A DNA stretch of 64,000 nucleotides from Papilionanthe hookeriana x Papilionanthe teres. Taxonomy: Eukaryota > Streptophyta > Magnoliopsida > Asparagales > Orchidaceae. The stretch is from the NCBI GenBank assembly GCA_022702705.1, contig CM040424.1, positions 78,929,452 through 78,993,451 of the forward strand, read 5' to 3'. A program made the translations under genes and the position numbers. The notes below the pieces were generated by a model, which was not told the origin of the DNA, ran no database searches, and saw only the letters and a list, made by a program, of their open reading frames with translations. Below, in pieces: positions 22,501 to 37,500 of this stretch. The first letter of the stretch is position 1. Every line of letters begins with the position of its first letter.

Positions 22501-25500
22501 GTTGATTGTCCCTTTAGATCGCGTGATATCCACTTCACAAGTTATATTCTTTTCCAGGATTGGATTTATATCAACTCACTGCACCTACTTCAGCAATATC
22601 TGATCATGTGTGAATCATGCATAAAAGACCCAACAATTAAAGCACGAGGAATTCAGCCATGTCCACATTTTCCTTGTCAGTTTCTAACCAATATTTTTAT
22701 ATAATCTAAAATGACTTACTAGCAATGTACTTATTATCTTTGCCTTCATCATATAAAACATGTTTCCAATATATTGTGATTGTTAAAGACTTAGTGTGCT
22801 CGTGGCCTTATTACAATTTATTCATAGCTGAAAAATCTTTTTTTTGCTTCTCCCAAATATTTCATGTAAAACCCCTCCAATAATTGCTTCTTCAGATTAC
22901 TGCTCTTATGAATATCAGCCCATGCAAGTAATGACATCCAAGTACAACAATAAATAAATGCAATCTTTTCCTAATCAGTTTACATAGCAGCAGTGGTTGG
23001 CATATGTGAAATTCAATCCTACGCATGACCAAAATTTTGGTATCATCAACAAAGTGCTTGTTTTAAACCGTAGTTTTTATTAACTTATCATAAGGCTTTC
23101 TTCCAGGCTTTATAAAGCCTAATGGTTGCATCAAACAGATTTGTTAGAGAAAAGTTATCGTGACATCCATTTATTCAAGATATAGATTTATACTACAATA
23201 ATGGTCAAAATCAGACAAATAATCATTAGTATAATTGTAGAAGATAATTTCTCTATCAAGTCTATACTTCCTTTATGTTGAAAACCCACAGCAACAAGTC
23301 TTGCCTAGTACATTTCTATTCTTAACTTAATATATCATTATATCCATTAATTTTGCAAATTCTAATTGCTTTTGAGTAGCTTGGTTAATGTTTATGCGCT
23401 ATTCTTATATGAAGATTGTATTTTTTTCCTCTCATACACGGTCCCATGTAACAGAATCTTTTATATGTGTAGCTTCATTATTGTGGGAAATCAGAGATGA
23501 GGAAAATTATTCTGTATATTCTTTCATTGAATTGGTAATACAAGTTGTTATATAGAGGAGATTACAATGAATAAAAAGGAAACTATCTACCTAATTCCCT
23601 TGATTTAAGGGATTACAAATTAATACAAATTAATACAAATTTATTCTTAATTTATTCTCCCAATCTATTTACAGGATAAATCTGGAAACTTCAACAATTA
23701 TAATACCTAGGTTCTCCGGCATCTGAAAGTGACAAGTAAAAAAATCGAATGAGACTAACAATGAGATGATTTGTGAGCTCTTTGTGATATTTTGCGTTAG
23801 GACAGGTGCAGTGGGCTCAAGTTGCCCCCAAGCTTCCTAATGTGTGTTTTGTCTTTAGGAAAGGAGCCTATTCAAGTTCAACATGCTCAAGAGTTAAGGT
23901 CTCCTTCCGTGAATGACCTTCATTATAGTGCTGAACGCGTCCATAGATAATAAATAATTAATAAAAAAATATTTATCCCACATGAAACAAGCTGAAGGCA
24001 AGTAGGTTCCATGACTTCTTGACTAGGACAAGAAAGGTGTTGTTGCAAGTAAAGGTTGAACTACAAGCCAAACTCTAGGTGATTGCAGCTGGCCATGGTG
24101 TCACGAACAGAGAATGATCATCCTCTTTATGTTGGGCCGAAAGATCAAGAGAGAGCGCCTTAATCATTGAGAATAAGGTTTGTTTTCTTGTTGACATCGT
24201 GTGTGCTTATCAAGAACTAGTTAGTAGTTTTTACTTTTTCATACTCCCTTTCTTACTTTTTTAGTTATTTATATATATGTAATTTGATATTGTTTGTTAG
24301 TGTTGTTAATTTACTTCAAACTCGACACAACATAAATTCAGTTAAATTAATTACAACTGCTTGCCGCTTTTATGTGTTTCTGAATTTTTGGTTATGAGCT
24401 CAAATTATCTCAACCATTTAGTTATTCTTTGGGTTTTAATTTTAATAACCACTTACATTTATGAAAAGCAAGTTGTTAATTATTACCTTGCAAACTTAAG
24501 ATGAAGCAAATTACAAGTGTCAAACTAGGTCGTGATAAAAGATGATAAAAAATGCAGTGTTATTCTAGTTAAAATGTTTAACTATACCCAAAAAGGCATT
24601 GGTTAAATTCCAGAATAAAAAAATGAGGAATGATCATCACCCGCACGCATGAGTAAATTAAATAATATTATCAATATGCATTAAACTAACATTTGTTTAA
24701 ATGAGATGCATTCCTAGATCAAGAAATTTCCTGATAGGGCTCGACTTATGTCTCTGATTATATATTATATCTGCCTGTACATTGCCTCCAATATTTACTG
24801 AATACAACAAAATTAACGATAAACTATATTGCTCTATCAAGAAGACTCTTTCCACTCACGTCTGGATGTGTTACGAACTCTAAATCCAACTTGTCAGCTA
24901 AAAAATACGAGAATAAAACTAGTTCAGAGGATATTGGACAATGGAGAAAGCTATATTTATGGGTCATCCAGCAATAGTTCAAAAAACATAAAGAGGAAAA
25001 TTAGCATAATTAACGTTAAGACTATGAAAGGTTAACATAATCCCATCTTTCTCTCCAACTATATGACAAAAAAATGGGAGTAAATTTAACATCACAATTA
25101 TGCAGCAAATATAAGACGTCCAAGATGGGGATAGCCATTCTGTATATGCAAGGACAAAAACAACGTTGAAAGAAATCAACTAACTGACACACATGCGATT
25201 CATGTTTGATCTTTAAAGACTGCTTTACAAAAGACTTAATCAAAACACAAGCCATCAAGAGTCAAATTACTGCTTATGATGTTTAATCATCAGGCGGCAG
25301 GCAAAATGGGATGGTATTCAAATGAGTATTCAAAGAAAAAAGATTCAAAAGAAATGTGTTTGGAATTAGAAAGTGACGATGGTTGATGATTTGGGTATGC
25401 TACTTGGAATGATATAAAGGCAACCATCAGCGCAGCACAGAAGGAAACCATGCTTCTTATCAAACTTTCACAAACATGGTCAGGAAGAGAAAATGAAAAA

Positions 25501-28500
25501 AAAAATACATGGAATCACCATATCACAAGTATGTTGTCTAAACCAACAACAAAAGGAAGGGGAAAACTAAGCAAGGTCCCAATACATTTGACGCGGGCGC
25601 TAAAAGTGCCTCGAACCTGCTGAGGTCAGAAACCCCGCGAAGCTTTGCATGGGGGGGGGGGGGGGGGGGGGTGTGGGGGGCGGGATCACGATTCGGGAAG
25701 GACCATTGCGAGGCTACCGCACCCAGGAAGTGTTTTCTAGATTCTTCCGCCTTCCTTTTGTGCTTTCCTACTTTTCTCCAATGAGAGTATAAATTGTTGT
25801 TTTTTGTGCATAAGTAATTTCTGGTTGTCTTGTCTTCAAACCTCCTGTGTGGAGTCCCTTTCTCTCTTTTAGGGTTGTATCCAACAACAAGTGGTGCTCT
25901 GACTGTATCCTGCTCCGAGACGGTGTCATATCCTTCCAATCTCCTCCAATTCTTTTCCCCATCCCTTCTTCTACCTCTCACCCTAGCCACCGACCACACC
26001 CATATCTCTCCACTGCCTACCGCCACCTCTACTCCCTCCACAACCTTGTTGTCCAACTTACCTACCAAACACCATCCCAACCTACGCAAACAACACCCAG
26101 CCTTCCCCCACCTTTTCCGACCATCCAACCGACGCCACCACTGCCTCTAGATCCCTTCCTACAGCCTTAACGGGAGATTAGTCTACTATTTTTTTTTTGT
26201 TTGAGTCATGTTGTAACTAGACCTAGACATTAGGCGAGCCGAGTTTGCCATGGGGCATGCTTATTCGGGCTTTGAATAGCCAAAGCGGATTCGGGTCGGG
26301 CTTAAGCCCAAATTCTATTTACGATTTCATAGTAAGGCCCGCCAACTTAATGGGTCGTGCCGGCCCGTGGGCTATCATGCACTTTAAAAGAAAAGTGATC
26401 TTTTTTATACAAAAAAATAAATAAATAATAAAATCTTTAAGATTTTCTCTTGAGTGTTGATTTAAAATATTAAAACATGTGTATTACGAACATTTGAAAC
26501 ATTAAAGGATAGGTGACAAGAGTTTTAAATTAATTTATTTGTACAAATTTTTCTTATACATTTAAGTGAATTTAATAGCAAATGTATACACAAGAAATGC
26601 GTAATATTTTAAACTGAGAACGTCTCGATATGTAAATACAAAAGAGTAAAATACTGCAAAAAAAAAAAAAATTTACATACGTACCACATCAATTTATATT
26701 TAATTACATATCCAACACCTGAACTTCAATTTTTACCTATTTGTCATCATATATATTCATGAAAGTTAGTATTTGATTTTTTTTAAATTTAAAAGTGATA
26801 ATTTTTATGTGATATAAAGATTTGGTTTTATCAGTATAAAGATCAAAATTTAATGGGTTGGGCTCGTTCGGGCTTTGACTAAGGGTCTGTCTGGGGCAGC
26901 TGTAGATTATTAATAATCTGCTGATAAGCAGATTATCCTGATAATCTGATAATCTGCAGATTATGAGGATAAGCTTTCTTGTTGTTTGGGGGAGCTTATG
27001 CAGAACAACTTATTGTCAGCTGTTGTTGGATAAATGACCATTTTACCCTTGTTTAGTGAAGCTGTTTGCAATAGAACTGTATGAGCAAAACAATAAATAA
27101 AATAATAAATTTTTTGATAAACAGGATTTCTTCAGTAAAATGTTGATGGTATTTTTTCAATCATGAACAAAAGTTTGTAAGCAAAATTTTCAAAATATTA
27201 ATGAATTCAATTGTATCTTTGTGTCTTTGTTCCAGTGAAACTGACAATGCAAATATTGGTTAAATATAATGAGAAATTAATATTTTCACTGATTATAGTG
27301 TTAGTCAATAATAATGAAGTACAAAACTTTGGTGAGCAAAAATTTATTATGATTTAGTATACACATTGCACGAATTTGCGAACCAAAGAAATGAAAACTG
27401 AACAAATCTCATGGCAGATAATTATCCTATTAAACAGCTTGTGAGCAAAATTAACAGAAAAAAAGAACTACCGATCGGCACCGGTGCGACGGAAATAGGA
27501 TGAATCGAGCCCTAATGGAGGAAGAGGAGCTCTGAGTGTGTGCGACGCTGTTGTCGAGTGGAAACACTGACAATGGTGCTGAAGGTGGAGGAGGAGCAGT
27601 GATCTCTTTGAGACACCGACGATGGCGCTGAAGGTGGAGAGCGGTCCGAGCGACTGCCGTGGAACCAATCGAGGCGGCGGTGATCGCGCGGGAGAGAAGA
27701 AGCGGGAGAGAAGAAGGGCACGAGAGGATCGCGCGGGAGAGAAGAAGGGCACGAGAGGGATTTTTCGCTAAACGCAATTCATTGAAGCGAGACGCTGAGT
27801 CAATCCCGCGGCCTGCTTCTCTTAAGAAATTAAGAACAACTTTTTAGCCCGCCCTCCCAACGCTCGAACCAAACAACCATCGGATGTTTTCATAACGTCG
27901 GACGCAGCAATAAGCTGCGCCAAACGGACCCTAAATCAAAGCGGGCTCAAGTTGGCCTGCGCAAACGGACCCTAAATCAAAGCGGGCTCAAGCCGGGCCG
28001 AGCCCACAAAATTTGAATATTTTTATAGCCAAGCCCACCCATTCTAAGCGAACTTTTGGCAAGCCCGTCAAGCCGCTCACCTAATGCCTAGGTCTAGTTG
28101 TAACTCTATTTCTATATTAATAAAAGTTGATCTTTTGTGTTCCTCTACATCTTAACGAGTTTCGTTATCAACATCACTTAAAAAAAAATCATTAATAATA
28201 ATCAGAAATCCTAGTGAGGGCACTTCAAAGGTTGAACTGTAAATGATATAATTACCTTCCTGAAGATTAAAAGCCCTTGACATATCTGCTTTGACAGAAT
28301 CTCTATCCAATCCCGCAGACATGGCCCCTGATTCAGCAGCCCTGTTGTCTCCTTGAACTAAATAATTCAGAGTTGACGGAGAATGAGGACACCATTGAAC
28401 ATTTGCCATGATTAGTGAAGCAAAGAGAAAGAGAGAGAAAAAATAGGGGAAAACCTCCACCTTCTTGCTGAACTTGAGACCCAGAACAGTGCAAGATCTG

Positions 28501-31500
28501 TTGCGGACAAAAAGCATATCCCACTGACTGTGCGTTGGCCACGGGACACTGACATGTGCACCAAGGACATGAGGTATTTGGGACAAGTTCAGAACCACTA
28601 CTCACAGAGACCTGCTGCTGCTGAGCAGTCAGAGATTGGACCTGAGTCTGAAAGTTCCAGTAATTTGCTTGCCAAAGCTGTTCCAAAATCTTTTCTTTCC
28701 TCTGCTCGACTTCATGGTACTGTTTAAGTAGTTCATTGTAATTCAAATTTTGTTGGTCGGAGTAGCCATCAAATTTTTCATTCACAGAAGGATGCTCAGA
28801 TACAAGTGATGGACTAAATCCTGGGACAGAAGAATTAGCACTGCTATCATTTTCTCGAGCAGAAGAACCATCAGTAGCTGCAGCGTTGTTACATGATGAC
28901 ATACAAGGTTCTTCCGTGTTGTTCTCCACATCAGAGTTATTGCCCTCGGACGCAATATGCCTTTCACTGAGGACATGACGTGAGTCAAGCTGTCATTAGA
29001 ACATCCAAATGTATGCACCAATGGGTATAACTACCACAAGTGACAGGTGAAGATTTATCTATAATAAAAAAAAGAAGTATAATTATTTACAAAACATCCG
29101 AATCTAGTCTATCTACAAAAATAACACCCAACAATTCCATTTATAATAATACCATCCAAATCTCTAAGAGCACAATAAAATCCCAACCCATATTTTTTGC
29201 TTTCATTAAATTTTCATTGTTTTTTTCATAACATGCACAAAGATAAGGATTTGTTAGTTTGTTTCAAGAACCTAGGTGTTAGTTTCATGAATAAGGAAGT
29301 TTTCAATCATAAGTGCATAAATCTATTAAAAATGAAAATGCAACTCGCCAATGACAATTTAAGGTGAATTCACCTCTTGTTTTTATGGGGTGCATGTAAA
29401 TTTTAATTTTTTATATAAATAAACCAGTGATCAAAGGGCTTCAGATTTTTTCGCAAAGTGACGTATCATAGGATTCCAAAGGAATTTCACTACAGAATAT
29501 ACATATACCGAATTCAAATGATAAGTAGCACATCGCGGTAAAAGGGTTGGATCTTTCTTCTTTGATAATTTTCATTATTTAATCGAAAGTCGTTCTCAAT
29601 TAAAAGAGATTATTTGAGTTGTTCAAACATAGAATTAGGCAACTAACCGTCAGATTTTTCAATTTAATTTTGCTGCCGTCAAAAAAATTTCGACTCTAGC
29701 AATTTTGATTGCAATTTAGTTTTTATTTTGGCAACTTTTTGTTGTTAAAAATTTCAAAAAATTATTAAAGAATATGATATTCAATATTAAATTTGTGATA
29801 TATTTTGAAGTTAATATATGAAATCATGCAGACTATTAAACCATACATATACAGCCTAAAAAGTAAATAAATCGTGAGACGAAAATAACAAAACTATAAC
29901 TGACTCAAAATAAAGGGAAAAGCGTTATATTAACCCAGTGATTTACTAAAAAACATCGAATAATCAACATGGATACCAATTTGTACAAAACAATATAATA
30001 AAGAAAGAGAAGCCCCGTTTATGATGTAGTTCCAAGCGTTGAGATGAATATTTGTGATGTGGGAGCTTCCCCATGTCGCGGCTAAAGGATGTGGTGTTGT
30101 AGCCACTACAGTATCCGACCCAACCCTTCTCCCCTTTCGTTTTTTGTTTCCCCCTCTTCCATTCATTTTCCATAATTCTCATATTTTATTTTCTACCTAT
30201 TCTACGCATATCTTTTCTATTTCTTTCCTTTCCTATCATTACCTATTCTATTTACTTTGTTGATTGTTTTTAGGGAGCAGTGTTTTTGAGAGTGTAGATT
30301 TTTTAGTGTTGCCTTTGCGGCGTTCTTCCCCTCCGGGAGTTGTACCCGACGATGAGAATATGCTCCGGTTGTAACTCGTCCTAGTTGGTGACCGTTTTCA
30401 ATGGATTAGGTAGTGCCCCGGCTGTAGTTCGACCACGATGAGACATTTATTTTTCTGCAGCCCCCTCTGCTCCCTCTTTCAGCAGCTGCAAACCTACCTC
30501 TCTGTTGTTGTCCAGATCCCGTCATCCTCCTTCAGATTGCTGTCCAACATTCCGGTTGCGATCCACACTTCCAGCTTCTGTCCAAATCATGCCAACACTC
30601 TTTAAGTTCTGCCCAGCATTCCAGCTATTGTCTAGACCACTCCATCCCCCTTCTGGTCGTTCGGAGACCACTTCTACATGCTGCCTCAACTTCCATCTGT
30701 CAATTTTCTACCTCCAGAGCCGCTGCCAGCATGTTCGATGCTCTTCTCCTGTCCTTCGGACTTGTGTCCATCTAAAGGGGGGTGCTTCTGTCTTGTGTTA
30801 TTTCCTTTGTCTTATTTCTGACTTCATTATTGTTATTTATTGTTTACATGTGTTGTTTATTTCATGTTCGCAAGAGTCTCGTTTGTACCCTATTGAATTC
30901 AGTAATAATAATTGTGCTTTTCATTGTAGTTTGAGCTTCCTCCGGTATCATTTGGTATCAAAGCTAGTCAAACCATAGTTGTATCCTAGAGTTCCTAGCA
31001 TCTGGCCCTACCAAAGTCACACCCCCACCCCAAAAGAAACAAAAAATTTTGCCATGAAAGCTTCGACGAGTGAATTTGAAGCTTCCCCCAATCATGGGAG
31101 ATTGACGTGACTGCTTCCCTAGGTCAAAGCGTTGTAGCTACTAAAGTGTCGAGCATGCGGGACTGTATCTGCTACAGAGTACCGTAGCCCAACCCTACTC
31201 CGCCTTCCTTTTTGGTTTCCTTCCCTCTTCCATTTTTTTTTCAATGATTCTCCTATTTTATTTCCTACCTATTTCATGTTTGTCTTCTCTATTTCTATTT
31301 AAAAATTCCCATTATAATGTGTTGTTGAGTGCTTTAGAGAGCAGTTTTTCATGAGTGCAGATTTTTTAGTGTTGTCTTTGATGTGTTCTTCAACAGCCCC
31401 TCTGGCACCGCTTTCAACAGCCGAAAACAATCCTTTTTGCTGCTATCCAGATCCCACCATCCACCTTCAGGCTGCTGTCCAACATTTCAACTACTGTCCA

Positions 31501-34500
31501 GACTTTGCCATCCTCCTTCAAGCTATTGTCTAGATCCCGCCATCCCCCCAACCTACTTCATGTTGCTGCCCAGCATTCCGACCGTTGTCCAAACCACGCC
31601 AGCCCCTTTCTAGTTGTTGTCCAGACTATTGGTGACTCCTCCTACCTACTGCCCCGACTTCTAGCCGTCGGTTTTCTACCTCGAGAGCTGCAACCACCCC
31701 GTTGCCAGCATGACCAACGTTCACCTCCTGTCCTCCTGACTTGTGGCCATCTAGAGAGGGTTGTTTTTATCTTGTGTTATTTCCTTTGTCTTATTTTTGC
31801 CTTCATTACTGTTGTTTATTGTTTACATGTGTTGTCGTTTATTTCATATTAGCAAGGATTTCGTTTGCACCATTTTGAATTCAGTAATAAAAATTGTGTT
31901 TTTCATGGTAGTTTGGGCTTCCTCCGGCATCAATTTGTGAATAAAATTTTTAGGGCAGCACTCAATATTATAGTACTGGTTTGGTAAATTTTTTTAACTT
32001 CATTATTCAGACAACTGAAAAAGAGCTGGGATATGACCATAATATGAAAGAGAGTGAGCTAAATGCTCACAAAAGAAAATCAAGGACCAAACCAAAGGAA
32101 TTAGTATAGGATTTCAAGTTTTGATGACTAATTGAGTATCACGGTAGATATACAACTGAAAATGTCTGTTTAAATCAAATCTCTAAGCTCAATCACAACA
32201 CCCAAAAATAGACGAGACGGAACATAAAATCCAAAAGCTGCACCAAAGTTGATGGGATCAATAATTTCAAACCAAGTTAAGCCTTGTTGAAGGCCATAAA
32301 TTATGTTAAGGAAACGTTAAAATTCCTTGTTTTGAAGTAGATGTCAACGCAACCAACCATGTGCATTACTGAGATCCATGCAAAGATAAATATAATCTAA
32401 AAACAGAGATACGGAATAATGTAATATTCTCATAAGAGAACAAGTTATATGGCAAGCAGCAACTTAGACACACAAAAAATTGAATTATACCTACCTCTTA
32501 GCCTCCTCCGTGAGTGCAGCATCAGTTTCCTTATTGTCCCTGTCATCAGTATGCATTTCCTGGTAAAGTAATGCTCAATAAGAGAAGGAGGCACGATCAA
32601 CATAATTCGATATCAACTCATTATAATTCAAATTTCAATTAAAGAGTATATAGCTTGGAGCTTCAAAGGCAGTTGCCTTGGCAGGCTCAGCAATAAAGAC
32701 AAATCATCAAAACACAACCCATTCAACTCAAAAAGATAGCATAGGGACAGAGAAAAGTGTATCCGATCCAGATCAGTCTTTTTTAAGGAGAACTCTAACA
32801 CATAATGCTACACTTGGCCTAGGCAATCAGTGATGTATTGAATACTGTTCAGAAGAAGCATTGATCAAAAGCTTCTGCTTCTCTTGCAAAGAAACCATGA
32901 ACTCCTTCAACTTTCTGATGTAGAGGAAAAACCATATAGATCAATTGGATGGAAGATTACTTTGGTCCAATGTAGAGACTTTTAAATTACTCCATATATT
33001 CTTATATTTTTAGAAAATGCTCAACCTAAACAATATCGAAGCCAATTTTCCTTGAGTGCATCTCATCAACCATGGGAGATGATGCTCGAGCGCATCATGC
33101 AGGGCATAAGGTCGCACAACTTCCCTATTAATATTTAATATTTGATTACACTTTGTGATAGTATCTTAAGGCGATTAATTTGAGGGGATCAACCCAATGT
33201 GTCCTCAGAGGGGGAAGAAAAAATTGATTGCTGAAATAAAAACCGTTTTAAGTGTTAATAATCGCTAAACCAAAGCTGGCCGAAGAAATAAGTGAAAAAA
33301 AGGAAAAAAAATATTGAAATTTTTCTTGGTCTCTGCAAAATTATTAAAGATGGTAATTGCCCATCATATCGTTGGTAATCTCTAAATTCTTCTGAGAAAT
33401 TTTGGAATATTCCCATTTGGTATCCTATTATCTTTCGACACAAAAACGAGAAATTTTAATGATTCTAAACAAGTCCATACGAGTTTTTGAAAGCCAAACC
33501 ATCTTATCCATCATTGAGACATAAATCTATCATTCCATAGATCACCTTTAAGAAATTTGCATGATTTATGTATCAACAAAAAGTGGGTAAAGAATAAAGC
33601 TGCAGATATCTCACAATGGAGGAAAACGTGTCTGCCATTGCTTCACGCCATATATTTCTAAGCTGGTCAAGGATTATTTCACCACTAGCATTCATAAAGC
33701 AAAATCAATTGCTGTAAAAAACAACAACAACAAGTCTTTATCCCACTAAGCGGTCACGGCTACATGAATCTTTTTTCTCCATTGTGTTCTATTGAATGTC
33801 ATATTTTCATTTAATTCTAATTGGTTAAGATCATTTCTTTATGCAATATGCCCGAGTCTTTTTAAGTCTACCTCCGACTTTCTCAACATAAGTCGAATCT
33901 AAAACATCTACTCTCTTAACTGGATCATCAGATGGTAAACGGATCATCAGATATTCATTGTGTAATGTGAACAAACCATCTAAGACGACTCTCTCTAATC
34001 TTGTTCACCAATGGAGCTACACCAACCCTATCACAAATAAATTCATTTCGCATTTGGTCTCTAAGTGTCAAGCCACTCATCCACCTAGCTTTGTTTAATG
34101 CTTGTCTTTTAGAGGTCAACTTTCTGCACCATAAAGCATTGCCGGTCTCACCACCGAACTTATTAAATTTTCCTTTCAGTCTAAGCGATACTTTTCTATC
34201 ACACAATAGGCCTGATGCATTCCTCCACTTTAACCAACCAACTTGAATTCTACTAATAACATCCCCATCTATATCACCATCGCTTTGAACAATACACCCG
34301 ATATATCTAAAACGTTTACACCTTTTAATGCTTTGATCACCCATAGTTATAACTCTGCCACTATAACTACTACTACTAAAACTACATTCCATGTATTCAG
34401 TTTTAGATCTACTTAAACGAAGGCCTTTAGACTCCAATGTAGACCTCCATAATTCAAGTTTTTCCTGAACTTTCTCTCTAGTCTTATCCACAAGAAGGAT

Positions 34501-37500
34501 ATCATCAGTGAAAAGCATACACCAAGGTACATCCTCCTAAAAATGTCCAATAAGAGCATCCATAACTAAAGCAAAAAAGAAATGGGCTTAAATTCAGTCC
34601 CTGGTGTAATCCAACTGAGATAGGAAAATAATTGGTCAACCCTCCTTATGTTCGAACACAAGTAATAACTCTAGTAGATGATTTGAATAGAAGTCATATC
34701 AACACTTTTCTTCCCTAAAACTCACTAGGACTTCTCTTGGAACCTTATCAAAAAACTTTTCTAAATCAATAAAAATCATATGTAGATCCTCCTTATTCTC
34801 TCTATACTTCTCAATCAAACCTCTTAATAAATGTATAGTAGACCTACCCAGCATAAAACCAAATTGATTATGAGAAATCTTTGTATCACGTCTTAACCTA
34901 TGTTCAATTACCTCTCCCACGACCTTAAAGTATGACACGTCAGCTTAATTCCCCTATAATTTGCACACTCTTATGCATCCCTTTATTCTTAAAAAAGAGG
35001 ACCAAAATATTCTTTCTCCACTTCTCAGATATCTTTTTAGTTTTTAAAATAATATTAAAGAGTTAATCCAAGAAACTCTTAAATTTTTTAAATATTTCCA
35101 CAATCTAGTTGGGATATCATAAGGTCCTATTGATTTTTTACCCTTGGTATTCAATGAAGTCTCATCAACTTATTTTTTTACTAAAACAACGGTAAAATCA
35201 AAATGTTTTATTATTATTAATGATATTAAGATCACTAAGGCCAGTTGTATTTTCAGAAAAGATATTGAAAATTTTATCAAAATAACTCACCGGCATATGT
35301 TGAATATCTTCTTCTAAGAGTACTTTTTGATTTTAATATTTAATACACTTAACTTGAATTAAATCTTTATTTTTCTTTTCATTTTGTTTGGCTAGTTTAT
35401 ACATATATTTTTCACCCTTTTTAGTATTCAATCTATTGTAAAAATCACTAAAAGCAGAAACCTTAGCATCACAAATTATTTTCTCAAACTACATATTGGT
35501 CACCTAATATTTTTTTCAATTCTCTAGGCTTTTACGTTTAAACCAATAACAATTTCTTATATTTTACCTTTTCTTGCACATTATTATTTTACCATCAACT
35601 ATTTATAGTTATAAAAAATTTTCCTTTTGATTTTATGACTACATATTTTGTCACTTGTTTAATAGTGCTTGTTACTTTATCCCACATGAAATTTTCTTCT
35701 TTATGAACTTCTCAAATCTTAAAATCTTGAAGTTTACTCATAAAAATAATTTTATGTGTCTTTTATGTGTCCCCGTCTAATAATAAAATGTTTTATTATT
35801 ATTAACGATATTGAAATCAATCACTGTGAAAAACACCAACCAAAAATGCTATGAGATGGTGGTATAACAAAAGAGCAATCAACGTGTAATGCTGACAATC
35901 TTTCCCTTCTGAAAACTACTCTCAACCCTACAAGTGTCAATGTTCTAGCACTGTATATGACAAGCTCTTGACATAAAAAGAACTTTTAACCTTTCAATTT
36001 TCTCCCAAGATATTCATGGGACATTCTCAAAAACACCCTTAAAAGCCTTCTCAAGAATGCTAACATAAACAACTACCGTGATGATCCTCGAGAAGATCCT
36101 CAACCTAAGAAACCATGTCCCCCTTGCTCAATGAGACTCGAACTCGCTCTTCTTTCACAAGCCTCCTAGGGGCCCTCACAATCATCGAATGCTAATCTCA
36201 CTGCATAGCCATACCTCAAATCTTCTCCTCCGATAACGTTGGCAACATGTCAGCATGGCTAGTGTCACCAATATATCACCTTACGAAGATCGCCTGCCTA
36301 CTCCAATATACCAAGCCACCTTGTGAGCATATATTATGACATAACATCTCCTTCTAGGTTTTATGTGAGGCGGGAAAACCATGGAGGGGCCAAAATGAGA
36401 GAAAAAGAACATATTTGCATGGGCTCTCGTGAGGATTGAGTTTACTCAATTAGACTCACTTTGACTTGCTTTGCATCGAATTGGAAAAAATTAGCATCCT
36501 AGCTCTCCTGCAAGGAATAAGGATAATCTCATCTCTTTTCTCCACAAAAATACAATTCACATGATAAAAATACACATCTCCCTTTAATGCCCAAGAACGC
36601 TCAATCTTCATTCCCTTACAAAGTTCAACTTCACAACTCACAACTCTTTGTAGCTCAAAAATAAAAGTGTTTCTCCTACTTCTCCCTATAGATAATATGA
36701 TTTATTGTAACACTCTCTCCTCCATCTCTTTCTCAACTTTGTAAGGTACTCCTTTGTGTATCCTGCTCAAAAGATAACAAATTAACCTAATAAACTAACA
36801 ATGGAAATAGGTCAGTCAATCAACGCTCAAACTATTCGAGTAATATCTTCATTCTCTTTCTCCCCTTTCTTCCCCTAGTCGAGTAATTCCCTTGGACGAT
36901 GTATTCCCATCTCTTCACAAGCCTTTGATGCATACAACCATGATTGTCATCTCGGTTCAATAAGTTTTCAATGTCAATCACACTGACGCCTAAATTCCTT
37001 TATAGCTGGATATTAGAAGTCCATTTTTTTTTTATCCTGGGAGCTTATGAACATTCAGCCAACCACAAGCTTTGCCTAATTAATTGAGTGGTTTGGATCC
37101 ACAACATAAGATTGTGTTTATCCAATTTAAAGAGAATAATTATTTGTAATAAATTATCTTGAGATGGTATTGTATTATATAAACCCTAAGTGAAAAGAAT
37201 GATAATATGAAGAATGAATGAATGATTTTCCCGTTAATCTTTATTTCACCTTTTTTTCCCTTTTTTGTGTACCAAGACATGCTCAAATTAGGATCCAGAT
37301 TTTAACAATGATATTTCGTTACATTTTATTCTTCATCTGGTCAAGAATAGTTTCTTCTCAAGCATCATTTCTTCAAATGTCTTTCATTTCCCATAGTTGC
37401 TCAATTTCTTCAAGTCATTTCTCTAGCACCACCAATTTCATCGGCTTTTCTTCCATCATCATACATCAAAATTCAAGCAAGAGTTTTATTCACAACTCCA

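Larger units (their letters stand above)
26218..28096. mobile_element. hAT-like non-autonomous DNA transposon, host of two nested elements
   Basis: Terminal inverted repeats TAGACCTAGACATTAGG at left, and TAGACCTAGGCATTAGG when the right end is read in reverse. Flanked by an exact 8 bp duplication GTTGTAAC (26210-26217 and 28097-28104). The 8 bp duplication and the TIR start TAG fit hAT. Subterminal sequence is rich in GGGC/GCCC words (the GGGCTTGGC type). No transposase frame. Contains a family 1 MITE fragment and a PIF/Harbinger-like element. Confidence 0.75.

Noticed and set aside
25538..26170. Open frames of 106-196 codons on both strands
   Set aside because: Low-complexity C/T- and G-rich DNA, no recognisable domain, start codons doubtful.
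30505..31852. Cys/Pro-rich open frames of 115-157 codons on +
   Set aside because: They lie within the LTRs of the miniature element; not genes.
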